64,000 nt of DNA from Alcaligenaceae bacterium (lineage in GTDB: Bacteria; Pseudomonadota; Gammaproteobacteria; Burkholderiales; Burkholderiaceae_B), in contig JACCER010000003.1 in NCBI GenBank assembly GCA_013416445.1, forward strand, positions 247,036 to 311,035, given 5' to 3'. Numbering within the stretch: the first letter of the stretch is position 1; every line of letters begins with the position of its first letter. This document shows positions 8,587 through 17,263 of the stretch, piece by piece. The position numbers and the translations under genes were made by a program. A model generated the notes under the pieces. It made no database searches and was not told the origin of the DNA. It was given only the letters and a program-made list of their open reading frames with translations.

Positions 8587-9618
8587 ATGAAAACACAAAC
8601 ATACAAGTACGCCGCGCTGGGTGCTTCGCTGGCCTTGCTGGCAGGCGTGGTCCAAACTAGCCATGCGGCCGACCCCGTCAAGTTGCGGGTCGCCGATTCC
8701 TTCCCGGCGGGCCACTATATTCCCAAGGCGCTCACCCAGCCCTTCATGGATGAGGTCAAGCGCCTAAGCAATAACGCCGTCGAATTCGAATACTATCCCG
8801 CCGAGCAACTGGGCAAGGCCAAAGACATGCTCTCGCTGGCCCAGTCGGGGGTGGCCGATATCACCTACGTGGCGCCGGCGTTTGTCAGTGACAAAATGCC
8901 TTTGTCGGCAGTGGCAGAGCTTCCCGGCAGCTTCTCGCATGCCTGCGAAGGTACAAAAGCGTACTGGAAGCTGGTCAAGACTGGCGGTATCCTCGAACAA
9001 AAAGAACTCACACCCTTGGGCGTACACGTATTGTTCACTCTGGTGCTGCCGCCTTATCAGCTTTTTCTAGGCAAGGGGAAAATAGACGGTCTCAAGAGCC
9101 TCGAGGGCCTGAAAATCCGTACCAGCGGGGGGGCCAAAGATATTGCCGTGCGCAAGCTTAAGGCGGTGTCGATACAAATGGCGACCCCCGAAGTACGCGA
9201 AGCGCTGTCCCGGGGCACCATCGACGGCATGTTGTTCCCCTACTCCAGCATTCTTTCCTACGACCTGCAAGGTCTGGTCAAGTATTCCACCGTGGGTGAA
9301 AACTTCGGCAGCTTCATCGTCAACTATGTAATAAGCGAAAAAAAATGGAAAGCCTTGTCGCCTGAAGTACAAAAGGCCATGACCGAGGCTGGCGAAGCCG
9401 TTATGGCCAAGGCTTGTCAAATTTCCCAAGATGGCGAAGCCGCCGACACTAAAACAATAGAAAAAGCGGGTGACACACTGGTCACGCTGTCGCCTGAAGA
9501 CAAAAAAACCGTTGCTGAACTCATGAGCTCAGTGGGTACAGAATGGGCAGCCGCCCTCGATAAGCGTGGCAAGCCTGGTACCGAAGTGCTCAATGCTTAC
9601 AAAGAGGCCCTGAAATGA
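8587..9618 (+). CDS. TRAP transporter periplasmic receptor (DctP), first of two
   Basis: A 343-residue secreted receptor. The N-terminal signal peptide ends at TSHAADP near residue 27. The mature part has the DctP fold, with the family's EYYPAEQLGKAKDML stretch and the conserved Arg region LKIRTSGGA near 175. It captures the carboxylate ligand in the periplasm for DctQM. The gene lies 72 bp after dctM and overlaps the second receptor gene by four bases (ATGA). The two receptors are clearly paralogous throughout. Confidence 0.93.
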   Translation: MKTQTYKYAALGASLALLAGVVQTSHAADPVKLRVADSFPAGHYIPKALTQPFMDEVKRLSNNAVEFEYYPAEQLGKAKDMLSLAQSGVADITYVAPAFVSDKMPLSAVAELPGSFSHACEGTKAYWKLVKTGGILEQKELTPLGVHVLFTLVLPPYQLFLGKGKIDGLKSLEGLKIRTSGGAKDIAVRKLKAVSIQMATPEVREALSRGTIDGMLFPYSSILSYDLQGLVKYSTVGENFGSFIVNYVISEKKWKALSPEVQKAMTEAGEAVMAKACQISQDGEAADTKTIEKAGDTLVTLSPEDKKTVAELMSSVGTEWAAALDKRGKPGTEVLNAYKEALK

Positions 9619-10640
9619 AAAAACCATTAATGCTTGCAAGCAGCCTGTTCATAGCCTTAGGCCTGGCAGGTTCCCAGGCGGCTTTTGCCAAAGAAAAAAT
9701 GCGAGTCGCCGATTCCCTGCCGGTGGGCCACTTCTTTGCGGAATACGCCACCAAATACTGGATGGAAGAAGTCAGCAAGGCAACTAACGGCGAGGTCACC
9801 TTCGACTACTATCCGGCCGAACAACTGGGCAAGGCCAAAGACTTGCTGGCCCTGACGCAATCGGGCGTGGCTGACGTGGGCTATGTCGTGCCTTCGTATG
9901 CCTCCGACAAAATGCCACTGACCGCCGTGGCCGAGCTGCCTGGCAGCTTTAGCGATTCCTGCTCTGCAACGCTCGCGTACGAAAAGCTGGCCAGCGACGA
10001 CGGCATATTGGTCAAAAAAGAATTCGAACCTAATGGCGTGCGCCTTATGTTCGCTCTGGTGATGCCGCCGTATCAGGTATTTACCGGCAAGAAGCCGCTG
10101 GAAAACGTCAAAAGCATAGCCGGCCTTAAGCTGCGTACTGCTGGTGGGGCAATGGATGCCACCGTGCGCAAGTTCGATGGCGTGCCGGTGCGCATGGCCG
10201 CGCCTGATCTCTACGAATCTTTGTCGCGCGGCACGGTTGACGGCATGCTGTTTCCCTATGCCAGCCTGCTTTCCTACGACTTGGCCGGTATCACCAAGTA
10301 CGGGACCACAGGCGAGAACTTCGGCAGTGCGGTGCTCACCTACGTCATGAGCGAATCGCGCTGGAAGAAGCTGTCGCCCGAGGTCCAGAAAATCATGAGC
10401 GAAATAGGTAAAAAAACCACGCAGCGCGCCTGCAGCATGACAGACAAGGATACTGCCAGCGACATCGAAAAAATCCGTGCCAAAGGGGTGACTTTCGTTC
10501 ATTTCGAGGGAGCTGATCGCAAGATCATCGACCAGAACATGCAAGCAGTCAGCCAGGAATGGGCCAAGGCCCTAGATGGTCGAGGCAAGCCGGGCACCGA
10601 CGTGCTGGCGGCATTTCACGCCGCGCTGAAAGCGCAGTGA
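9615..10640 (+). CDS. TRAP transporter periplasmic receptor (DctP), second of two
   Basis: A 341-residue paralogue of the preceding receptor, with its own signal peptide (cleavage after AAFAK-like, near residue 25), the shared YYPAEQLGKAKDLL segment and LKLRTAGGA in the ligand pocket. The four-base ATGA overlap with the first receptor shows tandem duplication inside one operon. Differences include the residues after the conserved Arg (AMDATVRKFDG versus AKDIAVRKLKA), so the two may bind related but distinct ligands for the same DctQM pair. Confidence 0.93.
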   Translation: MKKPLMLASSLFIALGLAGSQAAFAKEKMRVADSLPVGHFFAEYATKYWMEEVSKATNGEVTFDYYPAEQLGKAKDLLALTQSGVADVGYVVPSYASDKMPLTAVAELPGSFSDSCSATLAYEKLASDDGILVKKEFEPNGVRLMFALVMPPYQVFTGKKPLENVKSIAGLKLRTAGGAMDATVRKFDGVPVRMAAPDLYESLSRGTVDGMLFPYASLLSYDLAGITKYGTTGENFGSAVLTYVMSESRWKKLSPEVQKIMSEIGKKTTQRACSMTDKDTASDIEKIRAKGVTFVHFEGADRKIIDQNMQAVSQEWAKALDGRGKPGTDVLAAFHAALKAQ

Positions 10641-10722
10641 ACATGGTGTTGTAAATAACGACGATCTCTGCCGGCGCAGTGGTCGTCTTTTGAAATTGCT
10701 TAACTACAAGGATGATTATTAA

Positions 10723-11889
10723 ATGGATTTTTCACTTTCCCCTGAACAGGAAACCATACGCACAGCCATTGCCAAAATCTGCGAGCGCTTCGACGATGAT
10801 TATTGGCTGAAAAAAGATCGTGAAGGCGGGTTCCCTTACGAATTGCACAATGCCTTGGCCCAAGACGGTTGGCTAGGTATTTGCATTCCCGAAGAATATG
10901 GCGGTTCCGGACTGGGCATTACCGAAGCGGCCATCATGATGCAAACAATCAGTGAGTCGGGGGCGGGTTTAAGTGGCGCTTCGGCAGTGCACATGAATAT
11001 TTTCGGGCTGAATCCCGTGGTGCAGTTCGGAACAGCCGAACAAAAGCAACGCATGTTGCCGCCGCTGGTCGCCGGTGTGGAAAAAGCCTGCTTTGCAGTA
11101 ACCGAACCCAACACCGGGCTAAACACCACCCAACTGAAGGTCAAGGCCGAGCGTCAGGGCGACCATTACGTGCTCAGCGGCACCAAAGTCTGGATATCAA
11201 CAGCCCAGGTAGCAGAGAAAATGCTGATTCTGGCGCGCACGACGCCCCTCGAGGAAGTCAAGAAAAACACCGAAGGACTTAGCCTTTTCTACACGACGCT
11301 TGACCGGGATTTCGTAAAAGTACATGAAATCGACAAAATGGGCCGCAAGTGTGTCGACTCTAACGAGATGTTCATCGACGGGCTGAAAGTGCCGGTTGAA
11401 GACCGCATAGGCGAAGAAGGCAAGGGCTTCAAATATATTCTGCACGGCATGAATGCCGAGCGTATCCTGATCGCCTCAGAAGCGGTGGGTCTGGGGCGCG
11501 CTGCGCTGCGACGCGCTACCCATTACGCCAAAGAGCGTGTCGTGTTCGGGCGCCCCATAGGCCAGAACCAGGGCATACAGCATCCGTTGGCCGTCAATTG
11601 GATGGAACTCGAAGCGGCTCACCTTATGGTATTGAATGCGGCAACCGCCTACGACCGTGGCGAAGCAGCCGGTGCGCAGGCCAACGCGGCTAAGTACCTG
11701 GCTGGCGAAGCGGGCTTCAATGCGTGCCAGACAGCGGTCATGACCCACGGTGGCTTCGGTTATGCCAAGGAATATCATGTCGAGCGCTATTTGCGCGAAA
11801 TCCTGATTCCGCGCATTGCGCCCATCAGCCCGCAATTGGTCTTGTGCTATATCGCCGAGCAGGTCTTGGGCCTGCCCAAATCGTACTAA
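10723..11889 (+). CDS. Acyl-CoA dehydrogenase
   Basis: A single-domain FAD acyl-CoA dehydrogenase of 388 residues, normal family length. N-terminal, middle and C-terminal domains are present, with CFAVTEPNTG at about 125 and GRPIG-QNQGIQ in the C-domain. The usual Y-E-G catalytic site is replaced by a Pro/Ile/Ser stretch, but AERILIA provides a Glu at the isovaleryl-CoA-dehydrogenase position. Located after the TRAP receptors and 25 bp before a MaoC hydratase, it probably performs alpha,beta-dehydrogenation of the imported acyl compound. Confidence 0.92.
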   Translation: MDFSLSPEQETIRTAIAKICERFDDDYWLKKDREGGFPYELHNALAQDGWLGICIPEEYGGSGLGITEAAIMMQTISESGAGLSGASAVHMNIFGLNPVVQFGTAEQKQRMLPPLVAGVEKACFAVTEPNTGLNTTQLKVKAERQGDHYVLSGTKVWISTAQVAEKMLILARTTPLEEVKKNTEGLSLFYTTLDRDFVKVHEIDKMGRKCVDSNEMFIDGLKVPVEDRIGEEGKGFKYILHGMNAERILIASEAVGLGRAALRRATHYAKERVVFGRPIGQNQGIQHPLAVNWMELEAAHLMVLNAATAYDRGEAAGAQANAAKYLAGEAGFNACQTAVMTHGGFGYAKEYHVERYLREILIPRIAPISPQLVLCYIAEQVLGLPKSY

Positions 11890-11914
11890 ATTCAACTATT
11901 TCCTGGAGATATCA

Positions 11915-12373
11915 ATGGCAGGCCTATATTACGAGCAGTTTGAGGTAGGGCACGTTTTCAAACATGCCCTGACCCGTACCGTCACCGAAATGGATAACAC
12001 CCTGTTTTCGGCCCTGACGATGAACACTCAGCCTTTGCACCTGGATGCCGAGTTCGCATCCAAGACAGAGTTTGGCCAGCGCCTGGTGAATAGCTTGTTT
12101 ACGCTGGGCCTGGTCATTGGCATCACCGTCACCGACACCACTTTGGGGACCACGATAGCCAATCTGGGCATGTCTGATGTCAACTTCCCTTATCCCGTAT
12201 TTCACGGCGATACGGTCGGGGTCGAGACCACTGTCATATCGATGCGCACCAGTAAATCCCGCAGCAACGCCGGCATTGTCGAGTTCGAGCATCGGGGCAT
12301 CAATCAGCGCGGGGAAATCGTTTGCGTGTGCCGCCGTTCTGCATTCATGAAACGTATGTCTGACGCCAGCTAG
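11915..12373 (+). CDS. MaoC-like (R)-specific enoyl-CoA hydratase
   Basis: A 152-residue single hot-dog-fold MaoC dehydratase. The start at 11915 follows CTGGAG; the open frame upstream overlaps the previous gene and is not used. The family's hydratase helix region reads MNTQPLHLDAEFA, with Asn and His/Asp positions recognisable although the Asp-x4-His pair is altered (TMNTQPLH). It should hydrate the enoyl-CoA made by the preceding dehydrogenase. Its product, a beta-hydroxyacyl-CoA, is the substrate type needed by the DUF35/thiolase-like pair. Confidence 0.88.
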   Translation: MAGLYYEQFEVGHVFKHALTRTVTEMDNTLFSALTMNTQPLHLDAEFASKTEFGQRLVNSLFTLGLVIGITVTDTTLGTTIANLGMSDVNFPYPVFHGDTVGVETTVISMRTSKSRSNAGIVEFEHRGINQRGEIVCVCRRSAFMKRMSDAS

Positions 12374-12381
12374 AACCGCCT

Positions 12382-13707
12382 ATGTCCGCATCAACCCCAG
12401 CCGCAGGCTCGAAACTTTCCGATTCGTTTTTGGCAGGGCTGGCGCTGTTGCTGGGGTTTATGTTCAATGTCGCCGGCCGCGGGATCGGCGACACTTACAT
12501 CGTATTTCTATTGCCGCTGGGTAGCGAATTCGGCTGGAACCGGTCTGAATTATCCGGCGTTTATTCAGTGTATATGTTGTCAACAGGCCTGTTTGCCCCG
12601 TTTGTTGGCATGCTCTTCGATCGCTGGGGGCCGCGCGTGGTGTATGCATGCGGCCTGGCGTGCCTGGGTAGCGCTTATGTGCTGGCGGGCAGCCTTACAC
12701 AATTGTGGCAGTTTTATCTGTTTGTTGGTGTGGCCGGCGGCATGGGTGTTGCTGCATTGGGCATGGTGCCTGCGGCCAGCCTGATCAGCCGCTGGTTTCG
12801 GGGCAATACGGGTACGGCGCTTGGCATTGCCTATTCAGGAATGGGCTTTGGCACGCTGGTTATCGTGCCGTTGGCGCAATACCTGACCCAGTCGTTTGGC
12901 TGGCGCAGTACTTATCATATATTAGGGGGCAGCTTGCTGGTGCTGCTGCCCATTGCCCTGATTTTACCCTGGCGTGTTTTGCGGGCCGGGCGCAGGGATA
13001 CCCCCCCTCCTGTGCCTGATGCACCTGCAACCGTAACTGCCGCCCCGGCTCAGCGCACTGCTGCGCTTGGTGCCGCGTCCGTGGATAGCCTGCGTGCAGC
13101 GCTGAAAATGCCTGCATTCTGGGCGTTGGCGCAAGTGTTCGGTTTTACCGGCGTGGCTATGTATACAATTTTGCTGCAGACCATTGCTTTCCTGGTCGAA
13201 AGCGGCTTTGCTCCTTTGGAGGCCGCTGGCGCTTTTGGCGTGGCGGGCATATTGTCCGTCATTGGCGTCACGACATCGGGTGCTCTGGCTGATCGCATCG
13301 GTTACCGGCGCACCATCACCGCCAGTTTCATCTGTACGTTTTTAGGCGTGGTTTGTCTGTTGATTTTGTCTGGCTACCCGTCGCGTTGGGTTTTGTTTTG
13401 CTTCATTGCCCTGTTCGGCATTGCTCAAGGCGCTCGCGGCCCTATTGTTTCAACCTTGTGCGCCAAGCTGTTTCCAGGGGGGGCGCTGGGCACCATCTAT
13501 GGCACTATTTACGCATGCATGTCGGTGGGGGCCGCCGTGGGTTCCTTGGTTTCCGGTGTGCTGCATGACCTGACCGGCGGCTATCAGGCCAGCTTCCTGT
13601 TTGCCATGCTAAGTGTGCTGATAGCCGTTATCCCTTTCTGGACTTCAGCCGATCTCAGGCGCTTCGGCTCTGTACGCGTCCTTGCAAAAAGCGAGTCGTA
13701 TTCGTAA
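12382..13707 (+). CDS. MFS transporter (OxlT-like)
   Basis: A 441-residue major facilitator protein with twelve hydrophobic segments and a hydrophilic central loop near 200-235 rich in Pro and Ala. The motif-A-like loop GMLFDRWGPR lies between helices 2 and 3. It closes the + strand catabolic cluster, only 8 bp after the MaoC gene, and probably moves a monocarboxylate or dicarboxylate in or a product out. The exact cargo cannot be read from sequence. Confidence 0.9.
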   Translation: MSASTPAAGSKLSDSFLAGLALLLGFMFNVAGRGIGDTYIVFLLPLGSEFGWNRSELSGVYSVYMLSTGLFAPFVGMLFDRWGPRVVYACGLACLGSAYVLAGSLTQLWQFYLFVGVAGGMGVAALGMVPAASLISRWFRGNTGTALGIAYSGMGFGTLVIVPLAQYLTQSFGWRSTYHILGGSLLVLLPIALILPWRVLRAGRRDTPPPVPDAPATVTAAPAQRTAALGAASVDSLRAALKMPAFWALAQVFGFTGVAMYTILLQTIAFLVESGFAPLEAAGAFGVAGILSVIGVTTSGALADRIGYRRTITASFICTFLGVVCLLILSGYPSRWVLFCFIALFGIAQGARGPIVSTLCAKLFPGGALGTIYGTIYACMSVGAAVGSLVSGVLHDLTGGYQASFLFAMLSVLIAVIPFWTSADLRRFGSVRVLAKSESYS

Positions 13708-13740
13708 GTAGGGTTAGCGCCGTCAGGCGCGTAATCCGAC
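13708..13740. repeat. REP-like palindrome
   Basis: A copy of the recurring element with the consensus GTAGGTCGGATTAGCGC ... GCGTAATCCGAC. Arms GCGCC and GGCGC surround a short loop. It directly follows the MFS gene. The rest of the MFS-galE gap shows nothing else recognisable. Confidence 0.75.
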
Positions 13741-13850
13741 GCCAGCAATCCGTATATGCCAGTACCTACAGGTTCAATGGGAGCTGTACAATTTTGTCCG
13801 CCCTGTAGCCCGTGCTTGTCAGGCAAATTTCATAAACCCTGGTAGAGCTC

Positions 13851-14849
13851 ATGACCATTCTTGTTACTGGCGGAGCCGGTTTTATCGGCAGCCACACCAT
13901 CGTTGCGTTGCAGCAGGCGGGTTACCGTGTCGTCGTGCTTGACAACCTGTGCAACAGCACGGCCGCTGTGCTGGATGCCGTTGCAAAAATAACCAGTGTC
14001 AAGCCTGATTTCGTACAAGGCGATATTCGCAATGCAGCAACCCTGGCCACCTTGTTTGATGCATATAAAATTACTGCCGTGCTGCACTTTGCCGGGCTGA
14101 AGGCGGTGGGTGAATCTACCCAGAAGCCATTGGCCTATTACGATAACAACGTGCATGGCAGCGCACAGTTGTTTGGCGCCATGCAGCAGGCTGGTGTTAA
14201 GACCCTGGTATTTTCGTCGTCGGCCACGGTATATGGCGACCCGCAGCATTTGCCGCTGGCCGAAGACCACCCGCGCAGCGCCGCCAACCCTTACGGCCAT
14301 ACCAAGCTGGTGGTGGAAGATATGCTTGAAAATCTTTACCACAGCGAAGCAGGTTGGCGTATGGCCCGTTTGCGCTATTTCAATCCGGTAGGCGCGCACC
14401 CCAGCGGTCTGATCGGCGAAGCGCCCCAAGGCGTACCCAATAACCTGATGCCATATGTGGCCCAGGTCGCCACAGGTCGCCGGCCCAAGGTACAGGTGTA
14501 TGGCAATGACTACAACACACCCGACGGCACAGGTGTGCGCGACTATATTCATGTCATGGACCTGGCCCAGGGCCATGTGCAGGCCCTGAAATATTGCCTG
14601 CAGGTCGAACAAGAGTTATTGACCGTCAATCTGGGCACGGGCAAAGCCTATTCAGTGCTCGACATGATCCATGCCTTCGAGCAAGCCAGCGGCAAAACCA
14701 TCCCCTACGACCTGGTGGCCCGCCGTCCGGGAGATATCGCCGCGTGTTGGGCCGATACGGCATTGGCCTACCAAAAATTGGGCTGGCGCGCCGAAAAAGG
14801 CATACAGGAAATGTGCAACGACGCCTGGCGTTGGGAAACCCGTTCTTGA
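13851..14849 (+). CDS. galE: UDP-glucose 4-epimerase
   Basis: A 332-residue extended SDR. NAD-binding GGAGFIG lies at residues 7-13, the catalytic Ser in SSSATVYG near 124, Tyr148 and Lys152 (Y-G-H-T-K), and the sugar-binding NPVGAHPSG near 180. All GalE landmarks are present and the length is normal. It interconverts UDP-glucose and UDP-galactose in the cytoplasm for surface polysaccharide. It is a single gene here, flanked by a REP element upstream and large hairpins downstream. Confidence 0.95.
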   Translation: MTILVTGGAGFIGSHTIVALQQAGYRVVVLDNLCNSTAAVLDAVAKITSVKPDFVQGDIRNAATLATLFDAYKITAVLHFAGLKAVGESTQKPLAYYDNNVHGSAQLFGAMQQAGVKTLVFSSSATVYGDPQHLPLAEDHPRSAANPYGHTKLVVEDMLENLYHSEAGWRMARLRYFNPVGAHPSGLIGEAPQGVPNNLMPYVAQVATGRRPKVQVYGNDYNTPDGTGVRDYIHVMDLAQGHVQALKYCLQVEQELLTVNLGTGKAYSVLDMIHAFEQASGKTIPYDLVARRPGDIAACWADTALAYQKLGWRAEKGIQEMCNDAWRWETRS

Positions 14850-14965
14850 TACGTTGCTTTTCTGATTGCGCCTTTGGCTGATTTGATCCATGAGCCTCGG
14901 TTCGTGGTTTATCCATATTCATGAGCCAAGTGCTGCGTGTTGTGTGCGATTTTTTTGTTCTTGCG

Positions 14966-15184
14966 AAAGTCGGGTGTGTCGGGGGCTGTTTCGGCTTCAC
15001 GCGCTGCGCCCCTGACGGGGTTCCCGTTACGTTCAGCGCCATCGAGGCGTCCGCGGAACTCGCCCGGTCGGACCAGTGGTCCGACAAACGTCGGGCTCAG
15101 ACAGCCGCGGCCTTGCCTCCTCGATGGCGCTGACCGTAACGGCTTGCGCAAGGCGCCTGCACAGCCCCCGCCACACCCGACTTT
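14966..15184. repeat. Large imperfect hairpin element 1 (219 bp)
   Basis: The outer arms (aaagtcgggtgtg near 14966, its complement ending 15184) are followed inward by matched GGGGGCTGT/ACAGCCCCC segments. Long inner arms follow at 15025-15047 and 15119-15141 (CGTTACGTTCAGCGCC and its near-perfect complement), then a central near-palindrome gtcggaccagtggtccgac at 15067-15085. The whole piece could fold as one long stem. No convincing gene lies in it; several open frames exist only because it is GC-rich. Confidence 0.8.
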
Positions 15185-15284
15185 TTGCACCAATGAAATT
15201 TGGGTCAGCCCATTTGCCACCGACCAACCGTGCCAATAAAATCAGCAGCTCAGGCCGCAAGGCCGGTCAATTTTCTACTGTGCA

Positions 15285-15467
15285 GTTGTCCGGGGTGGGT
15301 GAAGCTCAGTGCGGCGGTAGGCGTGCGCCGCGTGCTGACGAAGGGAAGCCGGGGGGTGTCGGCGGCCGTTGTTTGAGCGCAGCGAGTTCGGCCGACGCCC
15401 GGCTGTACGAGGCAGACGCGGAAACAAGCACGCCGTGCCGCACTGAGCTTCACCCACCCCGGACAAC
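15285..15467. repeat. Large hairpin element 2 with perfect 31-bp arms
   Basis: The 31 bp at 15285-15315 (starting gttgtccggggtgggtg) recur as an exact inverted copy at 15437-15467. Inside, GCCGGGG/CCCGGC and GTCGGC/GCCGAC segments add further pairing. The right arm ends inside the first unit of the 19-bp array. The look is that of a miniature inverted-repeat element or a transposon end pair without a transposase. Confidence 0.85.
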
Positions 15468-15546
15468 GTCATAAGGAACCGACAACGTCATAAAAACCAG
15501 ACAACGTCACAAGAACCAGACAACGTCCCCAGAAACCGACAACGTC
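15462..15546. repeat. Five-unit 19-bp tandem array (GACAACGTC core)
   Basis: The nonamer GACAACGTC begins at 15462, 15481, 15500, 15519 and 15538, an exact 19-bp period. Spacers are loosely conserved (mostly a/c-rich, ending in acc or cca). A single further copy of the core stands at 19220-19228. The exact phasing points to multiple protein-binding sites or the repeated ends of a mobile element; iterons would look similar, but no replication gene is near. Confidence 0.85.
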
Positions 15547-15580
15547 CCCAAATGCCGTAAACACCTGAACAGAAAATACG

Positions 15581-16474
15581 CTAGACCAATTTCCCGGATT
15601 CGCATAGCGCATGAACCAGCGCCCTCGTGCAATCGGGTAGTTTCTCAAAACTGCGCGCGATTACTTTTTGTTCCCTGAACGCCCAGGCTTCAGTAATTGG
15701 CAACTGGACAATTTGACCTTGCTCTACGTGGCTGTTTGCAAGTAATTTCGGAACAATCGCTATACCAACGCCGCTACGTACGTATTCCAGGGCAGCTGAA
15801 ATACTGTGGGCGTGTACTCGCACCTTGGGCCGTATGCCCAGAGACTTGGCAAGATTTTCGATAAATAAATAGCTGCTGCTTTTGCGTCCCAATGAGACAA
15901 AATCAAACCGAAGGATATCTTCCAGCGATACATGGCAGTTTGAGGAAAGAGGATGATCGACAGGGGTAATGAGCACCAGCGCATCAATGGCATAGCAAAT
16001 GCTTTCAAGGTTATTCAAATCGATGTCGCCCGCGATCAGACCGATATCAACCGCCCCTTCAGCAACGTGTTGAATAATATCCAGACTCAGCTTTTCTTCT
16101 ATTTCCACATTAATGTTGGGGTGTTTCGCCAGAAATTCCCCCAAGGCTGAAGACAGATTATTCAACGTGCTGTTATTAGCGAATATTTTTATATTGCCCT
16201 TGATATCATCCGTGTACTTATTTACTGCCGATTGCAGGTTATTTACGCCATTGATGATTTCTCTGGCGAAAGCCAGCGCGGTTTTTCCGGCAGGCGTCAG
16301 TTGCATGCCCTTTTGCGTCCGTTTGAACAAGCTGACTTCCAATGCGCTTTCCAGATTCTTCAGCCTGTAGCTGGCAGAGGGCGCCGTAAGATGCATTTCA
16401 AAAGCGCCTTCCGAAACACTTTGGCGTTCTGCAATGGCAATAAACACCCTTAAATCAGTCAATTCATAACGCAT
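15581..16474 (-). CDS. LysR-family transcriptional regulator
   Basis: A 297-residue LysR protein: N-terminal winged helix-turn-helix (about 1-60, RVFIAIAERQSV, then LTAPSASYRLKNLE) and a periplasmic-binding-like effector domain. It is transcribed away from the MaoC/CaiB pair at 16.8-18.4 kb, with about 310 bp between, the usual arrangement for a LysR gene and its target. Its stop is about 35 bp from the 19-bp array. The effector is unknown; an acyl-CoA or organic acid is likely from context. Confidence 0.92.
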   Translation of the reverse strand: MRYELTDLRVFIAIAERQSVSEGAFEMHLTAPSASYRLKNLESALEVSLFKRTQKGMQLTPAGKTALAFAREIINGVNNLQSAVNKYTDDIKGNIKIFANNSTLNNLSSALGEFLAKHPNINVEIEEKLSLDIIQHVAEGAVDIGLIAGDIDLNNLESICYAIDALVLITPVDHPLSSNCHVSLEDILRFDFVSLGRKSSSYLFIENLAKSLGIRPKVRVHAHSISAALEYVRSGVGIAIVPKLLANSHVEQGQIVQLPITEAWAFREQKVIARSFEKLPDCTRALVHALCESGKLV

Positions 16475-16622
16475 GGTTTGAAAAAATAAAATAATTAATC
16501 ATGAGAAAAATTCTAATCCCGGATGTTGAAGATTGAAATTGTGTTTCAAACTTTGCCTCAATACAATTTAACTACATAATGGATACTTACGTCTGCGCGC
16601 TGCCGCTAGCCAGCGAGTCATA

Positions 16623-16790
16623 ATGACAAACTGGCAGCCCCAGACAACCGATGTTCCCGCGCTTGCCGAACTCGTTCCGGGCGACGACGTTTATACTCGG
16701 AATGGCGCCGAACAGCTTGCCACATTTCTTCACGAAGACATAGACAAATGGGGCAAGATAATTAACTCTTCAAATATTGAGATGAAATGA
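16623..16790 (+). pseudogene. Remnant of a Bug/TctC receptor C-terminus, coupled to the next gene
   Basis: A 55-residue frame whose last 30 residues (EQLATFLHEDIDKWGKII) look like the C-terminal helix of Bug-family tricarboxylate receptors, while the rest of the receptor is absent. Its stop overlaps the ATG of the MaoC gene (ATGA). I read it as the tail of a deleted receptor gene that once headed the operon and may still serve to couple translation. A real small protein is less likely. Confidence 0.6.
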
Positions 16791-17263
16791 CTATCGACAT
16801 GGAACAGTATCAGCTTTGCAAACAGCGCTATTTCGAAGATTTCGAAATCGGTGAATTGTTTCCCATTCCTTCCAGAACCATGACTGACGCCATGTTTGCC
16901 GCGTTCCAGCTGGCCAGTGGCGACAATCACCCGATTCACTATGATGTCGAGTTTTGCCGCAAGCTAGGCATGCCGCATATGCTGGCGCATGGCTACCAGA
17001 TCGTAATCCAGACAGCGGCTGGGGCCGGCTTGTTTCCACATATGGTCGAAGAGTCGCTCAAGGCCTTCATTGAACAAGATAGCCGTTTTCTGAATCCGGT
17101 TTTTGTTGGCGATACCCTGTATTCCATGCTGAAAGTGGCTGAACTGGTGCCAGGGCGCACCACGGGCGTGCTTGTTATGGAAACAACAGTAAAAAACCAG
17201 AAAGGCGAACTGGTTCTGGAAGGCCGTCAAAAGTACTTGCTGAAAAAACGCAACCCGTCATGA
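16787..17263 (+). CDS. MaoC-like enoyl-CoA hydratase
   Basis: A 158-residue hot-dog protein with the hydratase motif near residue 44 (SGDNHPIHYD), containing the Asp, Asn and His of (R)-hydratases, and HMLAHGYQI further on. It overlaps the CaiB gene by four bases (ATGA) and the upstream receptor remnant by four, so the three are translationally coupled. It probably hydrates the enoyl form of the acyl-CoA activated by the CaiB enzyme; mesaconyl-CoA hydratases and related enzymes share this look. Confidence 0.9.
   Translation: MTIDMEQYQLCKQRYFEDFEIGELFPIPSRTMTDAMFAAFQLASGDNHPIHYDVEFCRKLGMPHMLAHGYQIVIQTAAGAGLFPHMVEESLKAFIEQDSRFLNPVFVGDTLYSMLKVAELVPGRTTGVLVMETTVKNQKGELVLEGRQKYLLKKRNPS

Noticed and set aside
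14909..15474. Several overlapping open frames of 65-150 codons in the galE-LysR gap
   Set aside because: They lie in GC-rich hairpin arms, read in many frames on both strands, and resemble no known protein.
15462..15546. Plasmid iterons / replication origin
   Set aside because: The 19-bp phasing would suit, but no rep or par gene and no AT-rich unwinding region is near, and the surroundings are chromosomal.
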